Shown here: positions 1 to 8,029 of the stretch, in pieces
Layout of the letters: every line of letters begins with the position of its first letter
Numbering within the stretch: position 1 is the stretch's first letter
Assembly: GCA_964412375.1 (NCBI GenBank)
Contig: CAYPOD010000007.1
Coordinates: 1-64,000 of the forward strand
From: CADEDV01 sp964412375
GTDB lineage: Bacteria > Bacteroidota > Bacteroidia > Chitinophagales > Chitinophagaceae
Direction of reading: 5' to 3'
DNA: 64,000 bases
Made by a program: the position numbers and the translations under genes
Notes under the pieces: generated by a model
The model's input: only the letters and a program-made list of their open reading frames with translations
Told to the model about the DNA's origin: nothing
Database searches by the model: none

Positions 1-195
1 CTCACCAACCAACGACTAAAACTTTTCTGGATCGGCGTTGGCCGCGACGATGGCTTATACGGAGTGAATACAGAATATATGAATGTGCTGGATTCGAAAA
101 ACATTAAATATGAAAAATTCATTTCAGATGGCGGACACACCTGGATGAATTGCAAACTATACCTGTCCATCATTGCACAAAAACTTTTTAAATAG
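1..195 (+). CDS. C-terminal fragment of a CE1-type esterase (5' end outside window)
   Basis: An open frame runs from the window edge for 64 codons to a TAG at 193-195. The fragment holds the last part of an alpha/beta-hydrolase: a strand ending in G-V-G-R-D-D (region of the catalytic Asp) and G-G-H-T-W-M-N carrying the catalytic His. Its tail is almost the same as the tails of the next two genes, so it is the first visible copy of a tandem esterase array. The substrate cannot be read here; feruloyl or acetyl esters on hemicellulose fit the neighbourhood. The next gene starts 10 bases downstream. Confidence 0.85.
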   Translation, partial: LTNQRLKLFWIGVGRDDGLYGVNTEYMNVLDSKNIKYEKFISDGGHTWMNCKLYLSIIAQKLFK

Positions 196-205
196 AAATA
201 AGCGT

Positions 206-1369
206 ATGCAGCATACACTATGTTTTCGCAGTTTGCTTGCCGGGATATTGATATTCTCAACATTTGTTGCGGGTGCTCAGCCGCCAAGAGGCCCGTTTGT
301 TATCTCGCCACAAGTGCTGTCGGATAAAAAAGTGACTTTCCGCTATCTCGCTCCAGCCGCCAAAGAAGTGAAGCTCGGCGGCGGACAATTTGGTGCCAAT
401 CAGGTGCCGATGGTAAAAGATTCTCTAGGTGTATGGAGTGTAACCGTTGGTCCCATCCGTCCGGATATTTATCCGTATAGTTTTAATGTTGATGGAGTGA
501 CGGTAATGGACCCCGCCAATCCTGATTTCTTTCCCAACGAACGCTTCAAAGGAAGCCTGGTTGATGTGACAGGTTTTACTCCATTAATACATGCCATGCG
601 GGATGTGCCCCATGGAACGGTTACTTATGAATACTATCCATCCGTTGAAGGCAGCACCGGCAGCCTGGTTGTTTATACTCCACCCGGATATGATAAAAAT
701 GCGGCAGGCAAATACCCGGTATTCTATCTCATCAGCGGCACTACAGATACAGAAGAAACATTTTTTAAAGTTGGCCGTATCAACCTGATTCTTGACAACC
801 TGATCGCCGAAGGCAAAGCAAAACCCATGATTGTGGTGATGCCTTATGGCAATCCTGCTGCAAAAATTGCAGAACAAAAAGGTGGCGCCAAACCCGGCGA
901 CCCTATGGGCCGTGAAAGCGCTGAAGCGGTGAACAGGTCCAACCTGTTTGAAAAAGATCTCATCAGTCATATCATCCCCTATGTAGAAAAAAATTACAGA
1001 ACCCTGCCGGGAAAAAATAACCGGGCCATTGGTGGTTTCTCCCGTGGCGGCGGACAGACTTTGAGAGCAGCCTTTGGCAACATCGACAAATTTTCATGGA
1101 TATGCTGTTATGCCGCTTACCTGTCGACACCGGAAATGGAAAACAGTTTTAAACAGGTTATAGAAGATCCTGACCGCACCAATAAAGAACTGAAGATGCT
1201 CTGGGTAAGTGTGGGCAATGAAGATTTTTTATATAACCAGACTGCTGAGTTTTTAAACTACCTCACATCAAAAAAAATAAACTATAAAAGCCTGGTCACG
1301 GGTGGCGGGCACACCTGGATGAATGTAAAAGTCTTTTTTACTGAAACCGCTCAATTACTTTTTAAATAA
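206..1369 (+). CDS. Secreted CE1-type esterase with N-terminal E-set domain
   Basis: 387 residues from ATG 206. A TTG at 173 would give a longer frame but overlaps the upstream gene and puts charged residues before the signal peptide, so ATG 206 is preferred. A signal peptide ends near V-A-G-A-Q (about residue 25). Residues ~35-135 form an Ig-like E-set/CBM48-type domain, and ~145-387 an esterase-D-like alpha/beta-hydrolase. Predicted triad: Ser279 (G-F-S-R-G), Asp340 (G-N-E-D-F) and His369 (G-G-H-T-W). The usual His-Gly of the oxyanion strand reads S-G-T-T here, which may alter activity. Enzymes of this architecture include feruloyl and acetylxylan esterases. Product exported, probably periplasmic or surface. 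The gene is one of a tandem set with the fragment before it and two genes after it. Confidence 0.85.
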   Translation: MQHTLCFRSLLAGILIFSTFVAGAQPPRGPFVISPQVLSDKKVTFRYLAPAAKEVKLGGGQFGANQVPMVKDSLGVWSVTVGPIRPDIYPYSFNVDGVTVMDPANPDFFPNERFKGSLVDVTGFTPLIHAMRDVPHGTVTYEYYPSVEGSTGSLVVYTPPGYDKNAAGKYPVFYLISGTTDTEETFFKVGRINLILDNLIAEGKAKPMIVVMPYGNPAAKIAEQKGGAKPGDPMGRESAEAVNRSNLFEKDLISHIIPYVEKNYRTLPGKNNRAIGGFSRGGGQTLRAAFGNIDKFSWICCYAAYLSTPEMENSFKQVIEDPDRTNKELKMLWVSVGNEDFLYNQTAEFLNYLTSKKINYKSLVTGGGHTWMNVKVFFTETAQLLFK

Positions 1370-1391
1370 AAATGATAAAAAATAAAAGTAA

Positions 1392-2468
1392 ATGAAACGA
1401 ATACTTCATATAGCAACGGCGCTGTTTTGTACAGGAACTCTGCTGCTGGCACAACGGCCTCCCTCTCCTGCTTCGCCGGAAGTGCATAACGACAATACTG
1501 TTACTTTCCGTTATTATTCACGCAATGCAAAGCAGGTTTCACTGAGCGGAGAATTTTTAACAGGCAGGCAGCCCATGACAAAAGACACTTCCGGTATGTG
1601 GAGTATCACTGTGGGGCCAGTTAAACCGGATATTTATCCTTACAGTTTTTGGGTAGATAGTGTGCAGATAGCCGATCCGAACAACAGCTACATTTTTGCC
1701 AACGAAAGATTTAAACGCAGCATTGTTGACATACCCGGAAATACGCCGTTGGTTCATTCTTTACAGAATGTGCCGCATGGAAAGATCAATTACCGTTATT
1801 ACAAATCTGCCACTCTGCAAACCACCCGCCAGTTGCTGGTGTATACACCACCGGGCTTTGATGCCAGCGGCAAAACCAAATACCCGGTTCTATATCTCAT
1901 TCATGGTGGTTCCGATACAGAAGAAACCTGGACCAAAGTGGGTCGTGCCAATTTCATTGCCGACAATCTCATTGCGCAGGGCAAAGCAAAACCGATGATC
2001 ATTGTGATGCCCTATGGCAATGTGCGGCCCAGGCCCATGCCTGATTTCACCAAAGAGGTGGTGAACGATATCATTCCTTTTATTGAATCAAATTACCCGG
2101 TTATCACAAACAGCAACGGCCGTGCTGTGGCTGGCTTTTCTGTCGGCGGCGGACAAACGCTTAACATCGGGTTGACCAATACTGATAAGTTTGCCTGGAT
2201 CTGTTCTTACGCCCCATTCACAGCTACAGAAGAATTCAATAAGAATTTTTCCAACTGGAACCCTGATGCGGCAAAGATCAACAGCCAGTTGAAATTATTT
2301 ACCATCAGTGTGGGCACCGAAGACTTTTTGTATGAAAGTGTAAAGAAGAACATAGCCCTTTTTGAGGAAAAGAAGATCAAAGTAAAACCCTTTATTGTTC
2401 CGGGTGGACACACCTGGATGAACTGTAAACTGTTCCTGGCTACTACACTGCAGGAAATTTTTAAATAG
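1392..2468 (+). CDS. Secreted CE1-type esterase with N-terminal E-set domain
   Basis: 358 residues with a signal peptide ending near L-L-L-A-Q (residue ~21). An E-set/CBM48-like module (~30-125) precedes an esterase-D-like alpha/beta-hydrolase. The oxyanion strand Y-L-I-H-G-G-S-D is intact. Predicted triad: Ser250 (G-F-S-V-G), Asp311 (G-T-E-D-F) and His340 (G-G-H-T-W-M-N). It is the closest relative of the two copies upstream, 22 bases after the previous stop, so the three were probably made by tandem duplication. The likely role is removing acyl groups (feruloyl, acetyl) from hemicellulose fragments; the exact ester is not readable from sequence. Confidence 0.87.
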   Translation: MKRILHIATALFCTGTLLLAQRPPSPASPEVHNDNTVTFRYYSRNAKQVSLSGEFLTGRQPMTKDTSGMWSITVGPVKPDIYPYSFWVDSVQIADPNNSYIFANERFKRSIVDIPGNTPLVHSLQNVPHGKINYRYYKSATLQTTRQLLVYTPPGFDASGKTKYPVLYLIHGGSDTEETWTKVGRANFIADNLIAQGKAKPMIIVMPYGNVRPRPMPDFTKEVVNDIIPFIESNYPVITNSNGRAVAGFSVGGGQTLNIGLTNTDKFAWICSYAPFTATEEFNKNFSNWNPDAAKINSQLKLFTISVGTEDFLYESVKKNIALFEEKKIKVKPFIVPGGHTWMNCKLFLATTLQEIFK

Positions 2469-2492
2469 GAAAAATTCAAACGAGGTAAGAAG

Positions 2493-4415
2493 ATGAAAAA
2501 AATGATCGCATTGGCCGTACAACTTCTGTGCTTGACTGCGCTGATGGCACAACCCACCGAAAAACAAATGCCAAAAGGGTTTGATTCCCTGCGCACCGGT
2601 ATCGCAAACGGCAAAATTGATACTATTGTATATGCATCAAAAACGGTTGGTAATAACCGCCGTGCACTGATCTATACACCGCCGGGTTTTTCCAAAAAGA
2701 AAAAATATCCTGTGTTGTATCTGCTGCATGGCATTGGTGGTGATGAAAAAGAATGGTTGAATGGCGGCAAGCCACAGGTAATACTGGATAATCTTTATGC
2801 TGAGGGAAAAATAGAACCTATGATCGTGGTGATGCCCAATGGCAGGGCAATGAAAGATGACCGGGCCGGCGGCAATATATTTGACAGTGCCAAAGTGCAG
2901 GCATTCGCTAAGTTTGAAAAAGATCTGCTCAACGACCTGATCCCTTTCATTGAAAAAAAATATCCCGTATTAAAAGAAAGAGAAAATAGAGCCATAGCCG
3001 GTTTGTCCATGGGTGGCGGGCAATCACTCAATTTTGGCCTGGGCAACCTGGATAAGTTTGCCTGGGTGGGTGGTTTCTCTTCTGCTCCCAATACAAAACC
3101 TCCGCAGGAACTGGTGCCCGATCCAGCACTGGCTGCACAACAATTGAAACTGTTGTGGATCTCCTGCGGCGATAATGATGGTCTCATCACTTTCAGCAAA
3201 CGAACACATGATTACCTGCGCCAAAATGATGTACCGCATATTTATTATATCGAACCGGGGGTACATGATTTTAAAGTATGGAAAAACGGTTTGTATATGT
3301 TTTCGCAGTTTTTGTTCAAGCCGGTTGATCGCTCCTCGTTTTTGAAATACACCGTGCTGGGAACAGCGGCAGCCAGCAATGTACGTTCAGCAAGATACCC
3401 ACAGGTATTACCCGACAGCCGGGTGATCTTTCGCATCAAAGCGCCGGATGCACAGAAATTGGAGATCAACCTCGGAAAGAAATATGAAATGGCCCGGGAC
3501 ACCGGTGGATACTGGCAGGTTACTACCGATTCCATCAGCGAGGGATTTCATTATTACTCCCTAATAATAGATGGTGTATCCGTTGCTGACCCGGCCAGCG
3601 AAACTTTTTATGGTATGGGCCGTATGGCTAGTGGTATTGAAATTCCCTTTATAGGTGATGGTTATTATGCACTGAAAGATGTGCCGCATGGCGATGTCCG
3701 CATCAAAAAATATTTTTCAGCAGTTACCCGTTCCTGGCGGCAATGTTATATCTACACCCCGCCGGGCTATGATGTGAACAGCAATGAAAAATATCCTGTA
3801 CTCTACCTGTTGCATGGTGGCGGCGAAGATGAACGTGGCTGGGCTACACAGGGAAAGACAGACATCATCCTGGATAACCTGATTGCAGAGAAAAAAGCCA
3901 AACCCATGATCATCGTGATGATGGATGGAAATTTTGGCAGTGGCGGCATTGGAGGTTTTGGAGAACAATCCCTGCGGATGTTTGAAAATGAATTGAAGCA
4001 GGTGCTGATCCCTTTCATCGAAAAAAATTACCGGGTGCTTACCGATGGAAACAACCGTGCATTGGCAGGTCTGTCCATGGGTGGCTTGCAAACACTATAT
4101 GCCGGGGTGAAGAACACGGATATGTTTGCTTATCTCGGGGTATTTAGTTCCGGCTGGTGGGCCAATCAGCCTGCCCTGTCAAACCCGCAATATGAGTTCA
4201 TGAAAAACAATGCCACACTCATTAATAAAAATCTAAAGAATTTTTGGATTGCGATGGGTGGAAAAGAAGATATAGCACATAATAACTGTAAGATCATGAT
4301 GGAAAAATTTGACGAGTTGGGAATTAAATATAATTACAGCGAATACCCCGGCGGGCATACCTGGCCGGTATGGCGCAACAACATTTTCAATTTTGCCCAG
4401 TTGCTGTTCAGGTAA
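2493..4415 (+). CDS. Two-headed secreted CE1-type esterase (CE1 – E-set – CE1)
   Basis: 640 residues with a signal peptide ending near A-L-M-A-Q. Two complete hydrolase domains lie in one chain. Domain 1 (~35-280) has Y-L-L-H-G-I-G-G, Ser172 in G-L-S-M-G and His258 in E-P-G-V-H-D. Residues ~300-405 form an E-set/CBM48-like domain. Domain 2 (~415-640) has Y-L-L-H-G-G-G-E, Ser528 in G-L-S-M-G and His622 in G-G-H-T-W. Both domains keep Ser and His, so both are probably active. The two heads differ around the His, which suggests different ester preferences, for instance feruloyl versus acetyl. It closes the tandem array 58 bases before the quinoprotein gene. Confidence 0.87.
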   Translation: MKKMIALAVQLLCLTALMAQPTEKQMPKGFDSLRTGIANGKIDTIVYASKTVGNNRRALIYTPPGFSKKKKYPVLYLLHGIGGDEKEWLNGGKPQVILDNLYAEGKIEPMIVVMPNGRAMKDDRAGGNIFDSAKVQAFAKFEKDLLNDLIPFIEKKYPVLKERENRAIAGLSMGGGQSLNFGLGNLDKFAWVGGFSSAPNTKPPQELVPDPALAAQQLKLLWISCGDNDGLITFSKRTHDYLRQNDVPHIYYIEPGVHDFKVWKNGLYMFSQFLFKPVDRSSFLKYTVLGTAAASNVRSARYPQVLPDSRVIFRIKAPDAQKLEINLGKKYEMARDTGGYWQVTTDSISEGFHYYSLIIDGVSVADPASETFYGMGRMASGIEIPFIGDGYYALKDVPHGDVRIKKYFSAVTRSWRQCYIYTPPGYDVNSNEKYPVLYLLHGGGEDERGWATQGKTDIILDNLIAEKKAKPMIIVMMDGNFGSGGIGGFGEQSLRMFENELKQVLIPFIEKNYRVLTDGNNRALAGLSMGGLQTLYAGVKNTDMFAYLGVFSSGWWANQPALSNPQYEFMKNNATLINKNLKNFWIAMGGKEDIAHNNCKIMMEKFDELGIKYNYSEYPGGHTWPVWRNNIFNFAQLLFR

Positions 4416-4472
4416 CCGGGACCACTTTTAAATAATATTTCAATTGATAACCTATAAAACAACGATTGCTTT

Positions 4473-6722
4473 ATGACCCTTAAAAAAATATCATCTCAAA
4501 TCAGCCTGGCCTTCGCTGCAGCGCTTTTGCTGTCTCTTGTTGCTGGTTGCAAATCGGGCACTTCGTCTTACGACCATACCACCTGGTCACACTATGGCGG
4601 TGGTCCTGATCAGTCAAAATATTTCGATGCAGCGGAGATCACCAAAGAAAATGTGCAGCAGTTGCAGGTGGCATGGATGTATAATACCGGTGACAGCCAG
4701 TCTTATTTTTTTAGTCCTATCGTGGTGGACACTGTAATGTATGTGCTCGCCAAGAATTCTTCTCTGGTGGCAGTTAATATCCGCACCGGTAAAGAGATCT
4801 GGATTCATAGCAGGCTGATGGGTATAACCAGGAGAGGTATTAATTATTGGGAAAGCAGTGATAAAAAAGATAAGCGTCTCATTTTTACGCTTAATAATTC
4901 ATTGCAGGCCATTGATGCCGTCAGTGGAAAATCTATTCTGAGTTTTGGTGACAGTGGTTATGTGGACCTGCGCCAGGGGCTTGACCGGGAACCCAGTTCC
5001 ATCAGGAGAATGCAGGCGATGATGCCCGGCGTTATATATAAAGACCTGGTGATACTTGGTTCTGCGCCGGGTGAGAATTATTTTTCAGCGCCGGGTTATG
5101 TGAGAGCCTACAATGTAGTTACAGGAAAACTGGAGTGGACTTTTCATACTATCCCCCGCCCCGGTGAGTTTGGATACGACACCTGGCCCAAAGATGCTTA
5201 CAAATATGTTGGCGGCGCAAATGTGTGGAGTGAAATGTCTGTTGATACGGAAAGGGGCATTGTTTTTCTGCCGTTGGGTTCACCAACCTATGATTTTTAT
5301 GGTGCTGATCGTATCGGCGCCAATCTCTTTGGAAACTGTCTTGTTGCACTGGATGCGAAAACCGGTAAACGTTTATGGCATTTTCAAACTGTGCACCATG
5401 ACCTTTGGGATGTTGATATTGCGTCGGCTCCGCAATTGATGACATTGAATCATAATGGTAAGAATATTGATGCGGTAGCCATTGCTACCAAGAACGGATT
5501 TGTGTTTGTTTTTGACAGGGTGACCGGTGACCCGCTTTTCCCCATTGAAGAAAAACCCTTCCCGGCCAGTGAAATGCCCGGTGAACAAGCCTGGCCTACA
5601 CAACCCATTCCATCGTTGCCCGATTTTACAAGACATGAAGTGACCAAGGAAACGCTAAATCCCTATTTCCCGGACAGCATAAAACAACAATGGTACAAGC
5701 GTCTCGATTCCGGCCGGTCGGGATTATACATTCCGCATTCAGATAAATATGAAACTATAACAATGCCGGGTGCATTGGGAGGAGCAAATTATGGCAACAC
5801 AGGTGCCAACCCCGGAAAAGGAATGCTGTATGTGATGACACAGGAATATGCCTCCATTTTCAAGCTGAATAAAGTGGAGCCTCCCAAGATCAATTTATCT
5901 GAAGATGAAATAAAAAGGGTGAAAGCATTTTATACAGCCAGTTGTCAAACCTGTCATGGTGTGAATATGGAAGGCGGTCTTGCACCATCCCTGGTGAATG
6001 CCGGCCAGCGTATTTTCTATGAAGAATTTAAAAATGTAACCCTGAATGGCCGCGGGCAAATGCCTGGTGTTCCTCATGCGGATGAACAAACGCTGATGGC
6101 CCTGTACCGTTACCTCGGCGGGAACCCGGTCAGGTTCAATTTCCCCAGGATGGATACCTCCAAAAAAATTGATGGACCAGTTGTTGCATCCGGTGGCGCT
6201 AAAATAAAACCGGATGCTAAAAGAGCCGCCCCGATGTCGGACTATCCCGAAGGCGTTGAGCATCCTGCTGACCGTTACACCACAGATTATGGACTGGACT
6301 GGATGGCTCTTTTATCTCCACCCTGGTCTTCGCTTGTTGCCTATGATCTGAACAATGGCACCATCAAATGGCGTCAACCTATTGGAGAAGACTCCCTTTA
6401 CAGTAAAGGTGATAAAACTACAGGTGCACCTAGCGGTGTGCTGAGAAAAGGAATGGTGGTTACATCAACAGGTATCATATTCACTACGGCAAAAGGTGGC
6501 AAATTGTATGCTTTGGATGCAGACAATGGCAATATTTTATGGGAAACAACATTAAGCCACGAAACTAACGGGCAACCGCTCATGTTTACCGTGGATGGCA
6601 AACAATACTTAGCCGTAAATGCAACCGGCAGCTTTGCAAAGGACAGCTATAATCATGCTGTAAAACCGGGTGCAGCACCCAGGGGCTATGTTGTGTATGC
6701 TTTGCCTGACATAAAAAAATAA
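4473..6722 (+). CDS. PQQ-dependent dehydrogenase with inserted cytochrome c domain, lipoprotein
   Basis: 749 residues. The N terminus is a lipoprotein signal with lipobox V-A-G-C (Cys26), so the enzyme sits outside the cytoplasm, anchored to a membrane. Repeated W/Y-A-x-D-x-x-T-G-K-x-x-W blades mark a PQQ quinoprotein beta-propeller (~35-480 and ~590-749). Between them a c-type cytochrome segment carries a C-x-x-C-H heme site (Cys491, Cys494, His495) and a plausible axial Met in G-R-G-Q-M-P. The family oxidises aldoses or alcohols, typically aldose to aldonolactone, passing electrons to heme and the respiratory chain. Lactonases, aldonate dehydratases and a GntP permease elsewhere in the window fit an aldose dehydrogenase. 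The sugar is not identifiable; no PQQ biosynthesis genes are present here. Confidence 0.85.
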   Translation: MTLKKISSQISLAFAAALLLSLVAGCKSGTSSYDHTTWSHYGGGPDQSKYFDAAEITKENVQQLQVAWMYNTGDSQSYFFSPIVVDTVMYVLAKNSSLVAVNIRTGKEIWIHSRLMGITRRGINYWESSDKKDKRLIFTLNNSLQAIDAVSGKSILSFGDSGYVDLRQGLDREPSSIRRMQAMMPGVIYKDLVILGSAPGENYFSAPGYVRAYNVVTGKLEWTFHTIPRPGEFGYDTWPKDAYKYVGGANVWSEMSVDTERGIVFLPLGSPTYDFYGADRIGANLFGNCLVALDAKTGKRLWHFQTVHHDLWDVDIASAPQLMTLNHNGKNIDAVAIATKNGFVFVFDRVTGDPLFPIEEKPFPASEMPGEQAWPTQPIPSLPDFTRHEVTKETLNPYFPDSIKQQWYKRLDSGRSGLYIPHSDKYETITMPGALGGANYGNTGANPGKGMLYVMTQEYASIFKLNKVEPPKINLSEDEIKRVKAFYTASCQTCHGVNMEGGLAPSLVNAGQRIFYEEFKNVTLNGRGQMPGVPHADEQTLMALYRYLGGNPVRFNFPRMDTSKKIDGPVVASGGAKIKPDAKRAAPMSDYPEGVEHPADRYTTDYGLDWMALLSPPWSSLVAYDLNNGTIKWRQPIGEDSLYSKGDKTTGAPSGVLRKGMVVTSTGIIFTTAKGGKLYALDADNGNILWETTLSHETNGQPLMFTVDGKQYLAVNATGSFAKDSYNHAVKPGAAPRGYVVYALPDIKK

Positions 6723-6765
6723 TATGGCCGGAACAGTTTTATGAACAACTAAACATGTAAGCAGT

Positions 6766-7977
6766 ATGAAAAAAATATTCACCTTAATGATGGTATTGGC
6801 AGTCTTTGTTGCTGCTGCCCAGCCTTTGCAGCAACGGATCATCTATAACGATCCGGCCAAATACAGGAAACTGTCTTCCGTACATGCGGGTGCCGGGGAA
6901 ATGGAGTTTACTGAAATGATCGGGCGGAATAAGTTAGCAACAAACTTCCTTTACCTCCATTCAGGAAAGATTTATCCGAAAGGAGGCATCGGGCATCATT
7001 TCCACCATAGCATTGAAGAAATGTATGTAATTCTCAACGGTGAAGCACAGTTTACCATCAATGGCCGCACATCAAAAATAAAAGCTCCTGCTGTTGTTCC
7101 CTGCAAGATGGGCGATGCACATGCGATCTATAACGCATCAAACGAGCCTCTTCGCTGGTTGAATTTTGCAGTAAGTAAACAAAAAGCACGGGGAGATGCA
7201 TTTGATCTTGGCGATGACAGGGTTGCTGCAATACTCGATCCTGTTCCGGTATTTGTTTCCGGTAAGCTGGAACGACCGCAACCTGCTCCTGTAAATATGC
7301 CGCCTGGCAATAGAAATTCAATGAGCAGAAGACTATTCGGTCCTGAAATATTTTCTACTGACTGGAATCATGTGGATCATCTCATTATCCCCGCCGATAG
7401 TGTTGTAACCCGCCAACTGGAGGGCATAGAAGAAGTTTACTATGTAATAAAAGGAAAAGGGACTGTTACCCTCAATAATGAGAAGGCTGATATTAAACCC
7501 GATGACGCATTTTTTGGTTCCCTTGGCGAAAAACCTGCTATTGCCAATAATGGCAGGGAAAACCTGGAAGTACTTGTTATTGGTATTGCTGCATCGGGGC
7601 AAAAACAGCTTGCTATAAACAAACCGCTGCTTAAACCAAAGGCCATGGTGTTGCAAATGGATTTTATTGTGGCCAAAGAAAATGCAGATGCTTTTGAAAA
7701 AATGTATTACTCCATTTATGTTCCTGCAATGACAGTGCAAAACGGGTATCTCGGTTCAAAATTACTCCGGCTGTTCCCGGAAAATGTTTCAAAAGAAATC
7801 CAGGCCGAGCCAACCTCTTATAATTACCAGATACAGATTTCATTTGATACAGAAGAGAACCGGAGAAAATGGGTGGCCAGCAAGCAGCATGATATTGCAT
7901 GGCCTGCTGCGTCTGGTTTGGCAAAAGAATTTAAGTGGAGAGGCTATGATGTGATGGGTGATGATGATAAGCGGTAA
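6766..7977 (+). CDS. Secreted double-cupin protein with ABM-like C-terminal domain
   Basis: 403 residues with a signal peptide ending near V-A-A-A-Q. Cupin 1 (~30-150) has a metal-binding pattern G-H-H-F-H-H then E-E-M-Y. Cupin 2 (~185-285) keeps the E-E-V-Y-Y-V-I-K-G-K-G core but lacks the His pair. The last ~110 residues resemble a ferredoxin-like antibiotic-biosynthesis-monooxygenase/EthD-type domain. Cupins near sugar-acid enzymes can be sugar isomerases or KdgF-like ring-opening proteins, but this exact architecture is not one I can name. It lies 44 bases after the quinoprotein gene, so a shared transcript and a role with oxidised sugars are plausible inferences. Confidence 0.7.
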   Translation: MKKIFTLMMVLAVFVAAAQPLQQRIIYNDPAKYRKLSSVHAGAGEMEFTEMIGRNKLATNFLYLHSGKIYPKGGIGHHFHHSIEEMYVILNGEAQFTINGRTSKIKAPAVVPCKMGDAHAIYNASNEPLRWLNFAVSKQKARGDAFDLGDDRVAAILDPVPVFVSGKLERPQPAPVNMPPGNRNSMSRRLFGPEIFSTDWNHVDHLIIPADSVVTRQLEGIEEVYYVIKGKGTVTLNNEKADIKPDDAFFGSLGEKPAIANNGRENLEVLVIGIAASGQKQLAINKPLLKPKAMVLQMDFIVAKENADAFEKMYYSIYVPAMTVQNGYLGSKLLRLFPENVSKEIQAEPTSYNYQIQISFDTEENRRKWVASKQHDIAWPAASGLAKEFKWRGYDVMGDDDKR

Positions 7978-7991
7978 AGCATTGACATCAG

Positions 7992-8011
7992 TTTGAATAT
8001 TATAATTCAAA
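7992..8011. promoter_or_regulatory. AT-rich inverted repeat before the carboxylesterase gene
   Basis: The half-sites tttgaat (7992-7998) and attcaaa (8005-8011) are perfect inverted repeats around a 6-base spacer, in the 52-base gap before the start at 8030. It could be an operator or a weak hairpin. Chance occurrence in AT-rich intergenic DNA is quite possible. Confidence 0.3.
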
Positions 8012-8029
8012 ATTGAAAACAGGCACAAA

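Noticed and set aside
173..205. TTG-initiated extension of the second esterase
   Set aside because: It overlaps the end of the first gene and places charged residues before the signal peptide; ATG 206 gives a normal signal peptide.
7982..8006. TTGACA and TATAAT-like boxes before the carboxylesterase
   Set aside because: Spacing is only 13 bases and Bacteroidota sigma factors use a different consensus (TTTG / TAnnTTTG).
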